64,000 nucleotides of DNA, taken from NCBI GenBank assembly GCA_019454045.1, contig SKCR01019536.1, positions 1 to 64,000 on the forward strand, in the 5' to 3' direction. This document shows, piece by piece, positions 33,496 to 45,690 of this stretch. This DNA is from Zanthoxylum bungeanum. Its lineage: Eukaryota; Streptophyta; Magnoliopsida; Sapindales; Rutaceae. Within the stretch, counting starts at the first letter, position 1; every line of letters begins with the position of its first letter. Under the pieces are notes generated by a model. The model was not told the origin of the DNA, did not search any database, and saw only the letters and a list, made by a program, of their open reading frames with translations. Position numbers and translations under genes: made by a program.

Positions 33496-34171
33496 AAGCA
33501 TGACTATTCCTATATGTAAATTAGTAAATCACAATTTATGGATTATAAATCAAAAGATAATAGAGAATAAAGAAACATCAATTATATTAAACGTTGAAGA
33601 TCATTCATAAATCAAGAACATGAATATAAGAAGTTAAGTACAAGAGTTCATTCCTAGCTTTGCTTAGAAGATTAGTTCTCCATACAAAAGAAAGATATAG
33701 CCTGAAGGAATCAGAGAGACATCTTGTCTGGCCTAAAGCTTCCTCATTCTTCTCTCTCAAATATGTGATTTAGACTATTTGATGTGTATTTATTTTCTCT
33801 CTTTTAGGGTTTTGGATGAGCATAGGTATATATAGGGAAGTTCTGGAGTCCTTGTACATATAAAACCCGACTAAACTAAGTTTCTGGGCATCTGTCGGGG
33901 CGCTGGAAAGTAATTTTGAGGCGGTGTCTCGATGCTAGAAGATGGGAGTCGCGACGCCAGCTGATTTTTCTGGTGTCATATTTCCTGTGTTTCTGCTCTT
34001 CCCACTTGCTTCTGATGCATCCGTAAGGTCCCAAAACACGTACAATTACTCCAAGATCCATGTTTCATTCATTCATAATAATAAAACATAAAAACAAATA
34101 GAAATAAGATTAAATACTCGATGATAAAGCTGAGTTAGTGATGTTTAAAGTACATTTTCATGCACTTATCA

Positions 34172-34505
34172 TGCCTTCATTCTCATGTCTCCACATGGAC
34201 GATCCCAGATCAAGGTAGCCATACAGTTATAGAATGGACCGCAGCTATAGATAAACCACAAATAAAGAACCCTCTTTGTCTGCTCTCTATGGACTATTTT
34301 AGATTACTAACTTTAGACTTAAATCCTCTTATGTACGACACTCATACACTAAGTCTGAAGATACATGAGTAATCTAGGGTAAACATGATAATATACAATA
34401 TGCGATATTAAACAAACACTTTGATAAATGAACAATGCATTATTTTATTTCATAAAACATAATACTATTTACATTACATGATGCTCTAGGGCATATATCC
34501 CAACA
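34172..34505 (-). repeat. Copia-like LTR fragment next to Athila
   Basis: In minus sense it begins TGTTGGGATATATGCCC at 34505. That start, followed by a CTAGAG-type segment, is common among plant copia LTRs. It stops at the right border of the Athila element, so the rest should lie left of the window if Athila inserted into it. Confidence 0.55.
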
Positions 34506-35333
34506 TATCGTGGTACTAGAAACTAAGAACAAGGTATGATAAGTTAGAGGTTATGTATAATAGGACACGACTGAAGAATACTATTTGAAGTAACATAGTC
34601 TTCTGAGGGAGTTATAATGCAGTAGTTTAATCTATAATTGAGATTTATAACTAATACCGAAGTTTGCACAGTAGATTCAAGAATTAGTAGAGAAACCTTG
34701 GCCATTAACTGAATTCACACAACATTATGTACTAGAGAGATCATTAAAGAGACTACATTATAATAAAAGGTGAAGAACCCCATGTATGCTCAAAGTCCGG
34801 GAAACGAAGGTCATTAGGACTTGATTGGTATTAGAGGAAATGAAAGAATGATAATGAAATGAAGGAAATGTGGGATGATATTTAGCTAGCAAGAATCATA
34901 CATAGGTCATGATAAGGAAAGATCTAGATGGTTGATGTATGGGAAGCTACAAATTGAGCAATAAATAGCTTTAGTAAAAGACAAGCCTAATTCTATATTT
35001 ATTATGTCATTGTGAGAAATTCCAAGGGTTAGAAAGGAAGCGGGGCGGATTACATTTTGCTAGCTAGATCAAGACTTCATGGTAACATTTGTTATATATG
35101 GAACTAATCAGAGTAACTTTAGGTTGAGGAGTAAGGGGCATAGTTCTATAGTTTTCTCAGAAATTTAGTAGCCGATAATAACTCGTGACCCAAGAACTAA
35201 GGATTGAATTTCTGAAGGCTACTCAGTTTTAGGCATATGATAGCATCTTCGGTAACAGATAATGCATGATAGTTTGGTTGCCCAGTTAACACGCAGACTA
35301 GGATTCGGGACAAATCCATTTTAAATAGGTGAA
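34506..35333. other. Unassigned degenerate sequence
   Basis: No ORF or clear repeat. The end (about 35300-35333, with ggattcgggacaaat followed by an A/G-rich stretch) resembles the region just upstream of the 3' LTR in Tekay-type chromoviruses, so this may be the decayed internal end of such an element. I found no protein motif to confirm it. Confidence 0.35.
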
Positions 35334-36830
35334 TGTAACACCCTGGTCGAACCATTCATACTCAGTAGAGTGAATCACTATGCATAACACCTATAAAAAT
35401 TAGGTTTCACACCTTAGGAATCTTGTACGGAGGTCCCGAATAAATTTATAGATTCAACACTTTTACTATTTATCTGAGTCAACTGGCGACTCTTTCATAT
35501 TTCAGCCCTAATGTTTTCTTAAGATCTCCAATTTTTTTCAAATTTTATATCATCGGAAATATTAGACCACGGCCTACAACTTTTATGTTGAATATTTTCT
35601 AAAATTCGAACTAGAACTAGGTCGAAAATGCAAGTTAAATTCATATGAACAATAAAAATCATGACTGCTCTAGAAATTACTATATTTTTCTGATTTCTTT
35701 TTGCATTATTTTATTAATTACATCAGCCCCTCCTCTGTCTATATAAAGAGTACTATTACTTCATCTATTTCAACATAAAAAAATATGAATAAGGAAGCCC
35801 CCTCAAGCCATTACTAATCCTTGAGCTTCTCTCCATTGCTCAAGCAGGCAATGAAGACTCTTACCTTATTCTTCATGAAAGTAAGCTTCTGAACACATTT
35901 CTCTTCTTTAATTCCAGTTTTGGGAAGAATGTTTGAAGCCCAAATTGTATCTTTAGAACCCTAGAAATTCATCTTTGCATTTTGGTCAAGATAGAGTAGA
36001 TACCATGATTTTTTAGCATCCTATGACTATACACAAATGGAATGAGCTTCATTTGGAAAAATCCTAATTTTCCTCAAAGCTTAAGGGCTGGCCAAGTATT
36101 ATATGGCATGTAGGGGCTGTTTTTGCTTTTAATTGATAATGAATGATCTTGGTTGAAAGGTTTGGATGCTGTTTTAGCTTGTAAAATGTTATGTTGTAAA
36201 ATTTTGAGTGGGAGGACGGGTAAGATTCGGCCAAGCTGGAAAGGAATGGAGAGCTATTTTAAATATAATAAGAAGTCTTGAATCATGTAGTTTTGCAATG
36301 GTGATGTAAAATGAGGATATGCTAAGCTAGGATTGTCAGAATTATGGAATTTAGGCATGTCGCACACCAAGTGTTCGACGTAATGCCATGCTCGGGTTAA
36401 ATTAAAGAATTAATCATATTTTGTTTGTTATGAATAGTGTTTATAATAATGGACATTCTATTGAGGGTTTTTGGATTAAATATATTAAATTAGACGGTGA
36501 AATAAGGAAGATAGATAACGAAGTCAGTTTCTGTCCATTTCCGGACAGCCTTTGTTTGGTCATTTATAACTTGTGTTATATATCCAATTGATAAACCATA
36601 AATCTCTAAGTAACCTAGACACATAAATGAGTAACATATTTAAAATTCATAATTTTTAAACTTAAGATGAAGTCGAACCGAAATTGTGAAATTAGGCTAC
36701 CTACTGCCACTAAATCCAATGTTTCAGCATGAAAACCTCATGAACTTTGGCTTATAACTAGCGTTTATGAAATCAGAATTGAGATCCGTAAAAATTCGAA
36801 TAAACTAAATATATTAAGAACCATTCTACG
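35334..36830 (+). repeat. Probable chromovirus (Tekay-like) LTR, end uncertain
   Basis: Begins TGTAACACCCTGGTC, the usual start of Tekay-type LTRs. It contains a TATA box (TATATAAAG, 35740-35748) about 400 bp in, and a ggcctacaacttttatgttg segment of the kind common in such LTRs (about 35573). No clear right end or TSD was found; Tat protease sequence is recognisable from about 36832. Confidence 0.5.
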
Positions 36831-36831
36831 A

Positions 36832-37804
36832 TGCATTGATAATCAATACTATATTGGTGGTTAAGATGTGGATAAGATATTGGTTGACCTTGGGAGTACA
36901 GTGGACATCATATCCAATGAAGCCTTGGATAGCTTGGGTGTGGAGTTAACCACCTTGCTTCAGGATGCAACTCAGCTATATGGGTTTAGAAGAGCTACGG
37001 TTGTTCCGTTGGGTTGGGTGCAGCTTACGGTGACCATTTGAACGGCCCCTATACCAAGATAATGATGATGTATTTCACCGTGTTAGACTTTATAAGTAGA
37101 TATCAAGTTATTTTGGGAAGACCCTTTATAATGTAATCGAGGGCAGCTATGTCAAGTTAGTACTTGAAGCTGAATTACCTAACCAGATGAGGAGTCAGGG
37201 TGGTCTATAGGAGCCAGAAGGTGGCAATGAGTTGTTTTACATACACATCGAAAGAAGCCCTATATATTGAAGAAGACATGGGGTGAAGAGGAAGGAAATA
37301 TAAGAGGAAGAGGCAAAAGTGGAGTCAGCCGACCCGAGAACCCCACACAGTGTGAAGAAGCATGGGAGAAGTTAGAGCCCGCATAACTTTTTGGCCAATG
37401 AAAGATAGTTAAGTTAAGGTTCGGGTTGGAACAAAGTCTAAAAAGGAAGTTGATGGACTTCTTGAGGGAATACGCATATGTTTTTGCATGGGGTCATGAG
37501 TACATGCCCAAGATTGATCCCCGGGTCATCAGCCACTATCTGGCGATAGACCGTTCTTATAAGACGGTGAAGTAAAAGAGAATGATATTCAACCAAGGAA
37601 GTTGCGTCCATACTTCTAAGCTCGCCCCATCGGGGTATATACCGACCACCCACTTAGGCAAATATTGCATAGACTAGAGATCTCGGGTTGACTTGTAAAA
37701 TGGACGGTAGAGCTTAGTGAATATGATGTATTATACCTGCCTCGGGTGTCAATCAAAGGGAAAGCTTGGCCGACTTTGAGGCATAATTCACTGGGCCTCA
37801 GATC
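36832..37804 (+). pseudogene. Tat(+) protease, RT start and end of RNase H 1
   Basis: The frame at about 36855 gives DKILVDLGSTVDII, the protease active site with D-L-G where the family has D-T-G. YQVILGRPF follows near 37105. After stops, LMDFLREYAYVFAWGHEYMP (about 37450) is the usual lead-in to RT. The sequence then jumps, near 37600-37640, to the end of the first RNase H (LVKWTVELSEYDVLYLP at about 37690), so nearly all of RT and most of RNase H 1 are deleted. The frame runs up to the Copia 2 insertion at 37804. Multiple stops and frameshifts. Confidence 0.8.
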
Positions 37805-39778
37805 TGTTAGACATTATGACCCATAGCGTCACTATTTTGTAAATGATATTGTATTATTGTACAAAATTAACTATGTGATAATGAAATTGCCTTTTTCCGT
37901 TTTGTAAAATTATTTACTTTAATATATTAATGGCAAAAGTCCATATGATTAGTTCCGTATTGAGATGATATGAGACAGTATCAATATAAAAGGTTTAATC
38001 ATTAAATATCCCTAGTCGGAGTATTATCGAGATCGGACATCGATAATGCGGAATAGACTAGTATTGCACTTGTGCGAGTTGTGATGGCACAACGGCATAG
38101 TTCTCATATTTTAAGTATTGGATACTTATGCAAGTGCGATAGGAGGTTGTGTTTTACCGATGGTACGGAAAACAGCTTCGCTCTGGACAGACCTCGCGGA
38201 ATCCCATTGGTAGTATGTCTGCGTGTCTATGGGAGGCCACATCAGGGTAGGTGTATATGGTATTAACCTGAGACTTGCATCGCTAGTACTTGCGACAATC
38301 GGTAAACTTTGGTTGTGGTGGTTCGGGGCTTTAACCGGTTCTGTGTACGCCTCTTCTGGGTTTATCGAGAATCGTAGTGTACTGGATGTGATGTCAAGAT
38401 GGAAGTATCATCACTTCAGACATATGGAGATGATGATCACACTGGATACAAAACTAGTACTCTATAAAAGGTTGCAACCGTCGGGACAATATGACCAGGT
38501 CAGGATTGTCCGATTTAAAGAGACTAGTTGTTTGATATCCGATATATGTTTCGTACGGGGCAGACACATTTCCAGCCCCAGGCCTAACATGTGATCATCC
38601 GATACTGGATCGATGTACGCAATACTACGGTATACTACGCTTGATAAATCTAATATTCCAGTAAGAATATTTCTGGAGAATTGGGTAGGCATGGCGCTTT
38701 GCTAGAAGCCAACCTTGTCTTGTAAATCGGTAAAAACGTAGTACGAGGTACGTACGTGTTTGGATTTTCCAACGACTGTATTTACTGCCAACATATCCGG
38801 AGATCTCTTGGGTCGCTTCCTGAAGATTCACCTATGATGTTTGATTCGAACTTTATTAATCTTGGATTAATTACGGAGAAACTTTATCTTGGATAAAATG
38901 CCTTATTAGGAGAGAGAGAGATCGATTAATTTGGAATTAATCGATAACATAATATATTCGATATATTATTAAACGAAATTAGATTTCGACGCGGAATTAA
39001 AATCGGATTTTAATTCGGGCAAAAGAATTAATTTGGAATTAATTCGTTAGCGATCTGAATAATAATTCCGCTAGGCGTAATTATTTAATTCTCATCGCGA
39101 CGGAAATTCGTTAATTCGGAATTAGCGAATTTGGGCCGAAAGTGTTTGCGGACACATTCGTATTTTGAAACGGGTGGAATCCGCAAATCACATCGCGATA
39201 TCTCATTACTTGATACGAATAGATGATGGATGTATCTAGTCACCTTTAAGGGATGATACATTGTCTCTATTCTCAATGTGAGATAATGATGGCAAATGAT
39301 GAATTTTCCTTTGGAGGGAAAAACCTTTCACGGTTTTTGAAGGGTTTTTTGATTAAAAAATTCATTTGGTATTTGATATCATTTCATTTTTTTTTCATTT
39401 GTCACTCACGGTTTTGAAATAAATGAGAGAACAAAAAAAATGAAAAGTCCCACTCCCCTCTTCTTCTTTTGCTCACGCCGTGAGCTTCATTGAAGGGCAG
39501 AAAAATTGTTTTTCATTCTCCATTTTTTTCTAGCACAAGCAAGGATCAAAAGAGGTGATAGGGAAACAACCTTGGAGCTTGGAACACTTGAAGATTTGAA
39601 GCTTCTCTCCATCTTCTTGCTTGGCCGAAACTTCCACCTTGAAGACTCAAGGATTGTCTTCACCATTTTCGTCACAAAGCTTAGTAAGTATGATTCCGCC
39701 ATGTTTCTAGCTTTGCATGTATGTTATTTGTATTTCTATGGCTTAATCTTTCTTTGGGACTAATTATAGAAACCAACA
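37805..39778 (+). repeat. 5' LTR of Copia 2
   Basis: 1974 bp, partner at 46276-48252. The palindrome array is at about 38855-39128. In this family the second palindrome has a mismatch (ACTTTATC against GATAAAAT). Confidence 0.95.
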
Positions 39779-39779
39779 A

Positions 39780-39794
39780 TGGTATCATGGAGCC
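39780..39794 (+). other. Primer binding site of Copia 2
   Basis: TGGTATCATGGAGCC, one base after the LTR. Initiator tRNA-Met type with two extra central bases, as in Copia 1. Confidence 0.75.
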
Positions 39795-42302
39795 ATGTTT
39801 AAGCATGAAATACATTAGGGTTAATTTGGGGAAAATTGATTGAAGCATGTTCTTGTTAAATTGGATGCTATAGTATGCTTATATGTATGTTATATGATAT
39901 ATTACATGATCAATTTAAGAAAAATGCATTGGATGATTTTTCCCCAAAGTGGTTGTCTTGGCCGAATGTGGAGGTGCTTCCATTGGTTTGGTATTTTTCA
40001 TGCACAAGTTTATTTGATGACTTAAGCATGATTACATGTATGATATATGATATAATACATGATCAATTTTGAGAAAAATGCATTGGATGATTTTTCCCCA
40101 AAATGTTTGCTTGGCCGAATGTGAGGTACTTCCACTAAGTTGAATTTTTTTGCATGCACAAGTTCATTGGATGATTTAAGTATGCTTAATGTTTGTAATA
40201 TATTATACATGATCAATTTTGAGAAAAATGCATTGGATAATTTTTCCCCAAAATTGATGCCTTGGCCGAATGTGTAGGTCATTTTACTGGTTTGGTATAT
40301 TTGCATGCACAAGTTCATTAGATGATTTGAGTATGCTTAAATGTATGTAATATGATGTATTACATGATCAATTTTGAGAAAAATGCATTGGATGAATTTT
40401 TAACCAAAATTGTTGATTGACCGAAAATGGAGATCCTTTTACTTAATTGGATTTTTTGCTTTCAAGTTCATTAGATGACTTAAAATCAATACGGATATAG
40501 ATTAGTGATTCAATTGGATTGAAAAACAAATCGAACCGCAAAAATCCCTCTTGGCCGAATACAACATGACATGTTAAAGGACTTGATTTTTTGTTCAAAT
40601 AAATGTTAGACAAGTGTTTTGAACAATTGATGTTAATAAATTAAATTGGTGTTTTTGAAATATTTGCTTTAATGAATTAATCATGCAATTACACTTTAAT
40701 TAATTGAATTTTAAAATTTGGAATATTAAAATTTAATTAATGGGCTTTTATGTTTAATTGGGCCTTATGGGCTTGAAATTGATTTTATGGCACTTAAGGG
40801 TGATTCCTTATTTGGGCTTGGTAATTGGGTTTGACCCACATTGACCAAGCCCAAGCCTTGATAAATCAATTGAAAGCCCATCGGACTTTAATTAAACACA
40901 CATTGGATGTTAGTTGGGCTTGGAGACCCAATTTGATAAGATTTAGAATCTAATCTTTAAAAGCACATTAAAAGTGTAAACATTTAATTTGGAATTAAAT
41001 AAATTGAATTTATATTGAATGCGACTTAAATTGGATTTAACGGGTAGTTCGATATAATTCGTGAATTCGTACCTTATGTACTTATTCTCAAACGAGTTGG
41101 ACTCGCACAAAATCAAACCGTTGATTGAACATTGGATGATCACTTAACAAAGACTAATTAATTGGATTAGATTGGTTGTATAGCATGTCTTGAATGAATA
41201 TACATGTATGTGATGAATGTGTATAGCGGATGGATATTAGAAGGGAAAGGGTAATTTTAGAAATTATTGTAAATTTAGAATTTATAAATTGGACCTGCGT
41301 GTCCAGCCTTATCTCTTTTATCTCTTTGTATTCTCTTCTCACCTAATTCCCCTCAATGTAAATGAGGTTTCTCTTATTGTATTATGTAATTGGGTAGAAG
41401 TAGAATATTGCTAGCGGGGAGTGGAAATGGAGTGATTTGTTCTAGGAACAAGTTGTTTTATATATCCATCCGTATATCACTGTTAATTTACTTTATGCAC
41501 TTTATGATGTTTTAGAAGCATGCTTAAGGGTGTATGATGATGAGACCTAACAAAGATAATAAATTGGTTGCCAATTACGCAAAATCCCTCAATTTATATT
41601 AAGCAATTATCCTTCCATTGAATGATTCTTGTTCAAGATCCAAAATTGGCATTGGTTTGTTGGCCAAAGTCAAGACCCTTGTCAATTGAGGATGTACTTG
41701 AATCATGAGAGTTTTGTTCCACATCGGTGTCTTGTCCAAGTTGTGATTTGTTGGCCAAAGTCAAGATCACTTCTTGTCCAACGACATTGATTACGAAACT
41801 TTCCTTGTCAATTGGTCCCGCTTAACCGGAATCATTAGGTTTGTTGTGCCAAAGCCAAGGCCTAGATGGTTCGGAGGATATGGTTAGGAAAATGTATTAG
41901 ATACATTGGCATAAGTAAATATACATATGTTTTGGACTTGGATGTCCACCTAACCGGATCTAGGAATTGGATGGGATCCAATTGATCTTTGAGATCTACC
42001 TAGTTAAATAGCATACAGCTTGTTGGCCAAAGTCAAGGTTGTGTGTTATTTAACGGGATCCTAGCCCACTAGTAAATAGGATTTCCCGAGTTCTCAACAG
42101 AAGGTTAGAGACTTGATAAAAATAGTGGGAGGCTAGTATTGAATTTGCAATTTCATTCAGATACTTAGCCTTATGCGTCTTTCAAAATTATTTCGTTTAA
42201 TTAAATAAAATTAGTTGGACTAATTTATTGTTATTTTTTCTTATAACAGTTTGACTGTACCCATTTTATCGTTAACTAGATAGTTGGACTATCGTAGTTG
42301 AG
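39795..42302 (+). other. Untranslated leader of Copia 2
   Basis: 2.5 kb, non-coding. The first 700 bp contain a roughly 130-170-bp imperfect tandem repeat whose unit includes catgatcaattttgagaaaa and atgcattggatgatttttcc; it recurs at about 39905, 40059, 40208 and 40365. The second part has TTGTTGGCCAAAGTCAAG boxes at 41657, 41748, 41841 (variant) and 42020, then ATAGTGGGAGGC at about 42122. Confidence 0.75.
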
Positions 42303-43606
42303 ATGGCAAGCAAGGTAAATGTCCGAGACATCATCATGGGTGACAATGTCCTTAAGGGCACAAACTTCGCTGATTGGGAAATGAACCTAAGGATAGTCCT
42401 TGGGGCTGAGAGGATGCTGTACGCTGTACAAACACCTCTCCCGCCTAAGCCCACTGACCCACTTGAGCTGGAGTTATGGAAAACTCACAGCAATGATTGT
42501 GACACAGCTCAGGCTATTATGTTAGCTTCAATGACTCAGCACTTTCGTCGCCAGAATAGGGACTTGGATCCTTATAGTATGATGGCTAGACTGCGAGATC
42601 TCCACCGCTCCAACAAGCGGATGGAAAGGTATGAGTTGGTGAAGAAACTCTTCCGCGCCCGAATGACTGAAGGCGCATCATTTGAGGCCCACGGGGCTCA
42701 ATTGATCGCCGATATTGATGAGTTGGCCAATATGGGAATAGTCTTGGAGGCTGATTTGACCATAGATTTGATCTTACAGTCACTTCTTGATACTTGGAGA
42801 CAAATCATAATCAACTATAAGTTGATGGATACGGATGACACTCTTGGAGAGCTGTTATCCATCTTGAAGGAGTCTGAAAAAGAACTCCAAAATGGGGGCA
42901 AGCGCGAGGCGCACTTTGCATCGACCTCTCAGAGGCCAAAGGCTGGGCCCAAAGCTACTGGAGGGGTGAGGAAGAAGAAACATAAGAAAAAGGGTAAAGG
43001 CAAGTTGACAAAAGCTTCTGGGAAGCCAAGGGACAAATCTCAAGATGTCTGCCTCAACTGCGGCAAGAAGGGTCACTGGAAACGTGACTGCCGAATGGGG
43101 ATGGGACAAAGGGAGGATATCAAGGCAGGCAAGGCACTAGCCTCTGGTATGTTTGTTATTGAGATAAATATGACTACTTCTAGTTTTAAAAATTGGATTT
43201 TTGATTCTGGTTGTGCTGCTCATATATGTACTGATTTACAGGATCTGCAGGATAGCAGGATGCTGACTTCAGGGGAGGTTGATCTACGAGTCGGAAACGG
43301 AACTCCAGTTGCTGTTTTGGCTGTAGGGACTTTTTTTTGGAATTGCCCTCGAGGCATATGCTTAAACTTTTGAACTGTTATTATATACCTAGTTTGACTA
43401 GGAATATCATATCTGTATCTTTGTTAACCCAGCATGGGTACACTTTTGTATTTAGAAACACTGGGTGTTATTTATATAAAAATGATGCAGAAATTTGCAC
43501 TGCTGTAGCAAATAATGGCCTTTATATTTTGAATATAAATGAATCTCCTAAACATAAAATAACAAACAAAAGGCTCAAAAAGAGTAATCTAAAAGATGAA
43601 GCTTAC
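42303..43606 (+). pseudogene. Copia 2 gag and protease
   Basis: ATG 42303 opens a 356-codon frame. Copia-type Gag occupies residues 1 to about 190, starting near KGTNFADWEMNLRIVL. A basic linker leads to a CCHC knuckle, CLNCGKKGHWKRDC, at residues 250-263. The protease active-site Asp is residue 301 (FDSGCAAHIC). One base is missing from a T-tract at 43331-43338, ending the frame early; the rest of PR and the following integrase are in the frame starting at 43337. Up to the slip this part has no stop, unlike Copia 1. The Gag start agrees with Copia 1, supporting ATG 42303. Confidence 0.9.
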
Positions 43607-44600
43607 ATGTGGCATTGTCGTCTAGGACACATAAACAAGACTCGCATATCCACACTTTCGAAGAGTGGGTACTTGGACGGATTTGATCTTAATTCATATG
43701 ATGTCTGCGAATCTTGTCTTTTAGGCAAAATGCCTAAATCACCTTTTAGTGGTAAAGGTGAACGTGCCACAGAACTGTTAGCCCTCGTTCATAGCGACGT
43801 ATGTGGGCCCATGTGTAGCCAGGCTAAAGGTGGATATCATTACTTCGTAACCTTTACGGATGATGCATCTCTTTATGGTTATGTGTATCTAATGAGACAC
43901 AAGTCGGAAACTTTTGAGAAATTCAAAGAGTTTCGACACGAAGTAGAAAAACAAACAGGAAAGAGTATTAAGACATTGCGGTCGGACCGTGGTGGCGAAT
44001 ACTTAAGTTATGAGTTTCAAGATTACTTGAAAGAAAATGGTATTCTTTCACAGTGGACTCCTCCTGGAACACCGCAATTAAACAGTGTGTCTGAACGGAG
44101 AAACCTTACCTTGTTAGACATGGTAAGGTCGATGATGAGTCGGACTGAGCTACCAATATCCTTCTGGGGATACGCATTAACCAGTGCGGTACTTATTTTG
44201 AATAAGGTTCCATCAAAGTCTGTTGAACAGACTCCATATGAGAAATGGACAGGAAGGAAACCAGGTTTCTCTTTCCTGAAGATTTGGGGATGCTGGGCAT
44301 ATGTTAAACGTTTGGAAGGTACCAAACTAGAACCCAAATCAGATAAATGCCTTTTCGTGGGATATCCTAAGGAAACCAAAGGATATTACTTCTATCACCC
44401 ACAAGAGAACAAAGTGTTTGTTGCTCTACATGCATTTTTCATTGAGAAGGAATTCCTAGATGCGGTGGTAAGTGGGAGGAAAGTGGAGCTCGATGAAAAT
44501 CGTAGTGATACTGTTCCTGGCAATGAATCAACGACGGAACATAACAGACCATCCAGGATGAGTCTGTACCACAATCTTCAGATACACAAGGACCGCGTAG
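43607..44600 (+). pseudogene. Copia 2 integrase
   Basis: Open through almost the whole domain (435-codon frame 43337-44644). The zinc-binding region is WHCRLGH plus CESC. The catalytic triad is Asp in VHSDVCGP, Asp in RSDRGGEYL and Glu in SVSERRNLTL, and the KIWGCWAYVKRLEG segment follows. A frameshift between about 44540 and 44640 separates it from RT. Of the three integrase copies here this one is the least damaged. Confidence 0.92.
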
Positions 44601-45690
44601 GTCGGAGAGAGTCAGGAAGGTACCTGAGAGGTATGGGTTCCTGATCTCACCTCATGTAGATATTAATCTTATTGAGGATAATGAACCGACTACGTATGAG
44701 GAAGCAATACAGAATATTGATTCCGCTTTATGGCAAGATGCCATGAAGTCCGAGATGGATTCCATGTATGCCAACCAAGTTTGGACACTGGTTGATGCAC
44801 CAGAAGGCGTAAAGCCTATTGGATGCAGATGGATCTTCAAGAAGAAGACCGACATGGATGGCAACGTGCAAACGTACAAAGCTAGGCTTGTAGCAAAGGG
44901 GTATCGTCAACAATATGGTATTGATTAGGACGAAACTTTCTCACCCGTTGCCATGATTAAATCCATTCGGATAATGCTTGCAATAGCTGCATATTTCGAT
45001 TACGAGATATGGCAGATGGACGTTAAAACCGCTTTCCTTAACGGAAACCTTTTGGAGGATGTTTATATGCAACAACCTGACGGTTTTATCGTACCTAGAC
45101 ATGCAAACAAGGTTTGTAAGTTAAATCGATCCATTTATGGATTGAAGCAAGCATCACGGTCATGGAATCAGCATTTTGATGAGATCATAAAAGAATATGA
45201 TTTCGTTCAAAACGATGATGACCCTTGTGTATACAAGAAGGTTAGTGGGAGAGCACTGGCTTTTATTGTCCTTTATGTCGACGACGTATTGCTTATAGGC
45301 AATGACATTCCCATGCTAACGTCGGTGAAAGCTTGGCTTTCATTAAAATTCTCCATGAAAGATCTGGGAGAAGCAGCCTTTATTCTAGGAATAAAGATCT
45401 ACCAGGATAGATCTAGAAAGCTGCTTGGACTCTCCGAGAGTACATATATTGACAAAGTGTTGAAGTGATTCAACATGGATCAATCCAAGAAGGGATTGAT
45501 GCCAATGTCACGTGGTATCCTTCTGTCTAAGGACATGTGTCCTAAAACTAAAGAAGAGAGAGATAACATGAGTCGGATACCGTTCGCCTCGGCAGTCGGA
45601 TCGATCATGTATGCCATGATATGTACGCGACCTGATGTGTCATATGCTTTGAGCATGTGCAGTCGCTATCAGGCCGATCCAGGTGAAGGT
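44601..45690 (+). pseudogene. Copia 2 reverse transcriptase
   Basis: One frame with stops at 44926 (TAG, Tyr codon in Copia 1) and 45466 (TGA, Arg in Copia 1). Motifs: DAPEGVKPIGCRWIFKKK, YKARLVAKGYRQ, QMDVKTAFLNGNLLED, SIYGLKQASRSWNQ, VLYVDDVLLIGND (YVDD at about 45277) and LGIKIYQDRS. The RT catalytic residues are all there; only nonsense codons inactivate it. Confidence 0.93.

Larger units (their letters stand above)
1..34171 (-). mobile_element. Athila-type Ty3/gypsy element, gag-protease only, heavily interrupted
   Basis: Minus-strand LTR retrotransposon. LTRs start TGATAAGTGCATG and end GTAATCA (minus sense). Its 5' LTR is at 30988-34171 and its 3' LTR at 1-954 runs off the window. The PBS fits tRNA-Asp, as in Athila relatives. 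Order on the minus strand is LTR, PBS, gag N-terminal part (30815-29974), gag C-terminal part (4756-3830), protease (about 3790-2491), 3' non-coding region, polypurine tract, LTR. No RT, RNase H or INT is visible between the protease and the 3' region, so the element is a deletion derivative that would depend on proteins from a relative. It is interrupted by a hAT MITE, a 25-kb Tat element and a solo LTR. The outer TSD cannot be checked because the left end is outside the window. Confidence 0.85.
30988..34171 (-). repeat. 5' LTR of Athila element, interrupted
   Basis: Ends TGATTACGCC (30988) and GCACTTATCA (34171) in plus sense. Removing the solo LTR at 31479-33495 and one TSD copy leaves about 1.16 kb. 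Similar to 1-954, including the TATA-like box at 33825-33834. Confidence 0.88.
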
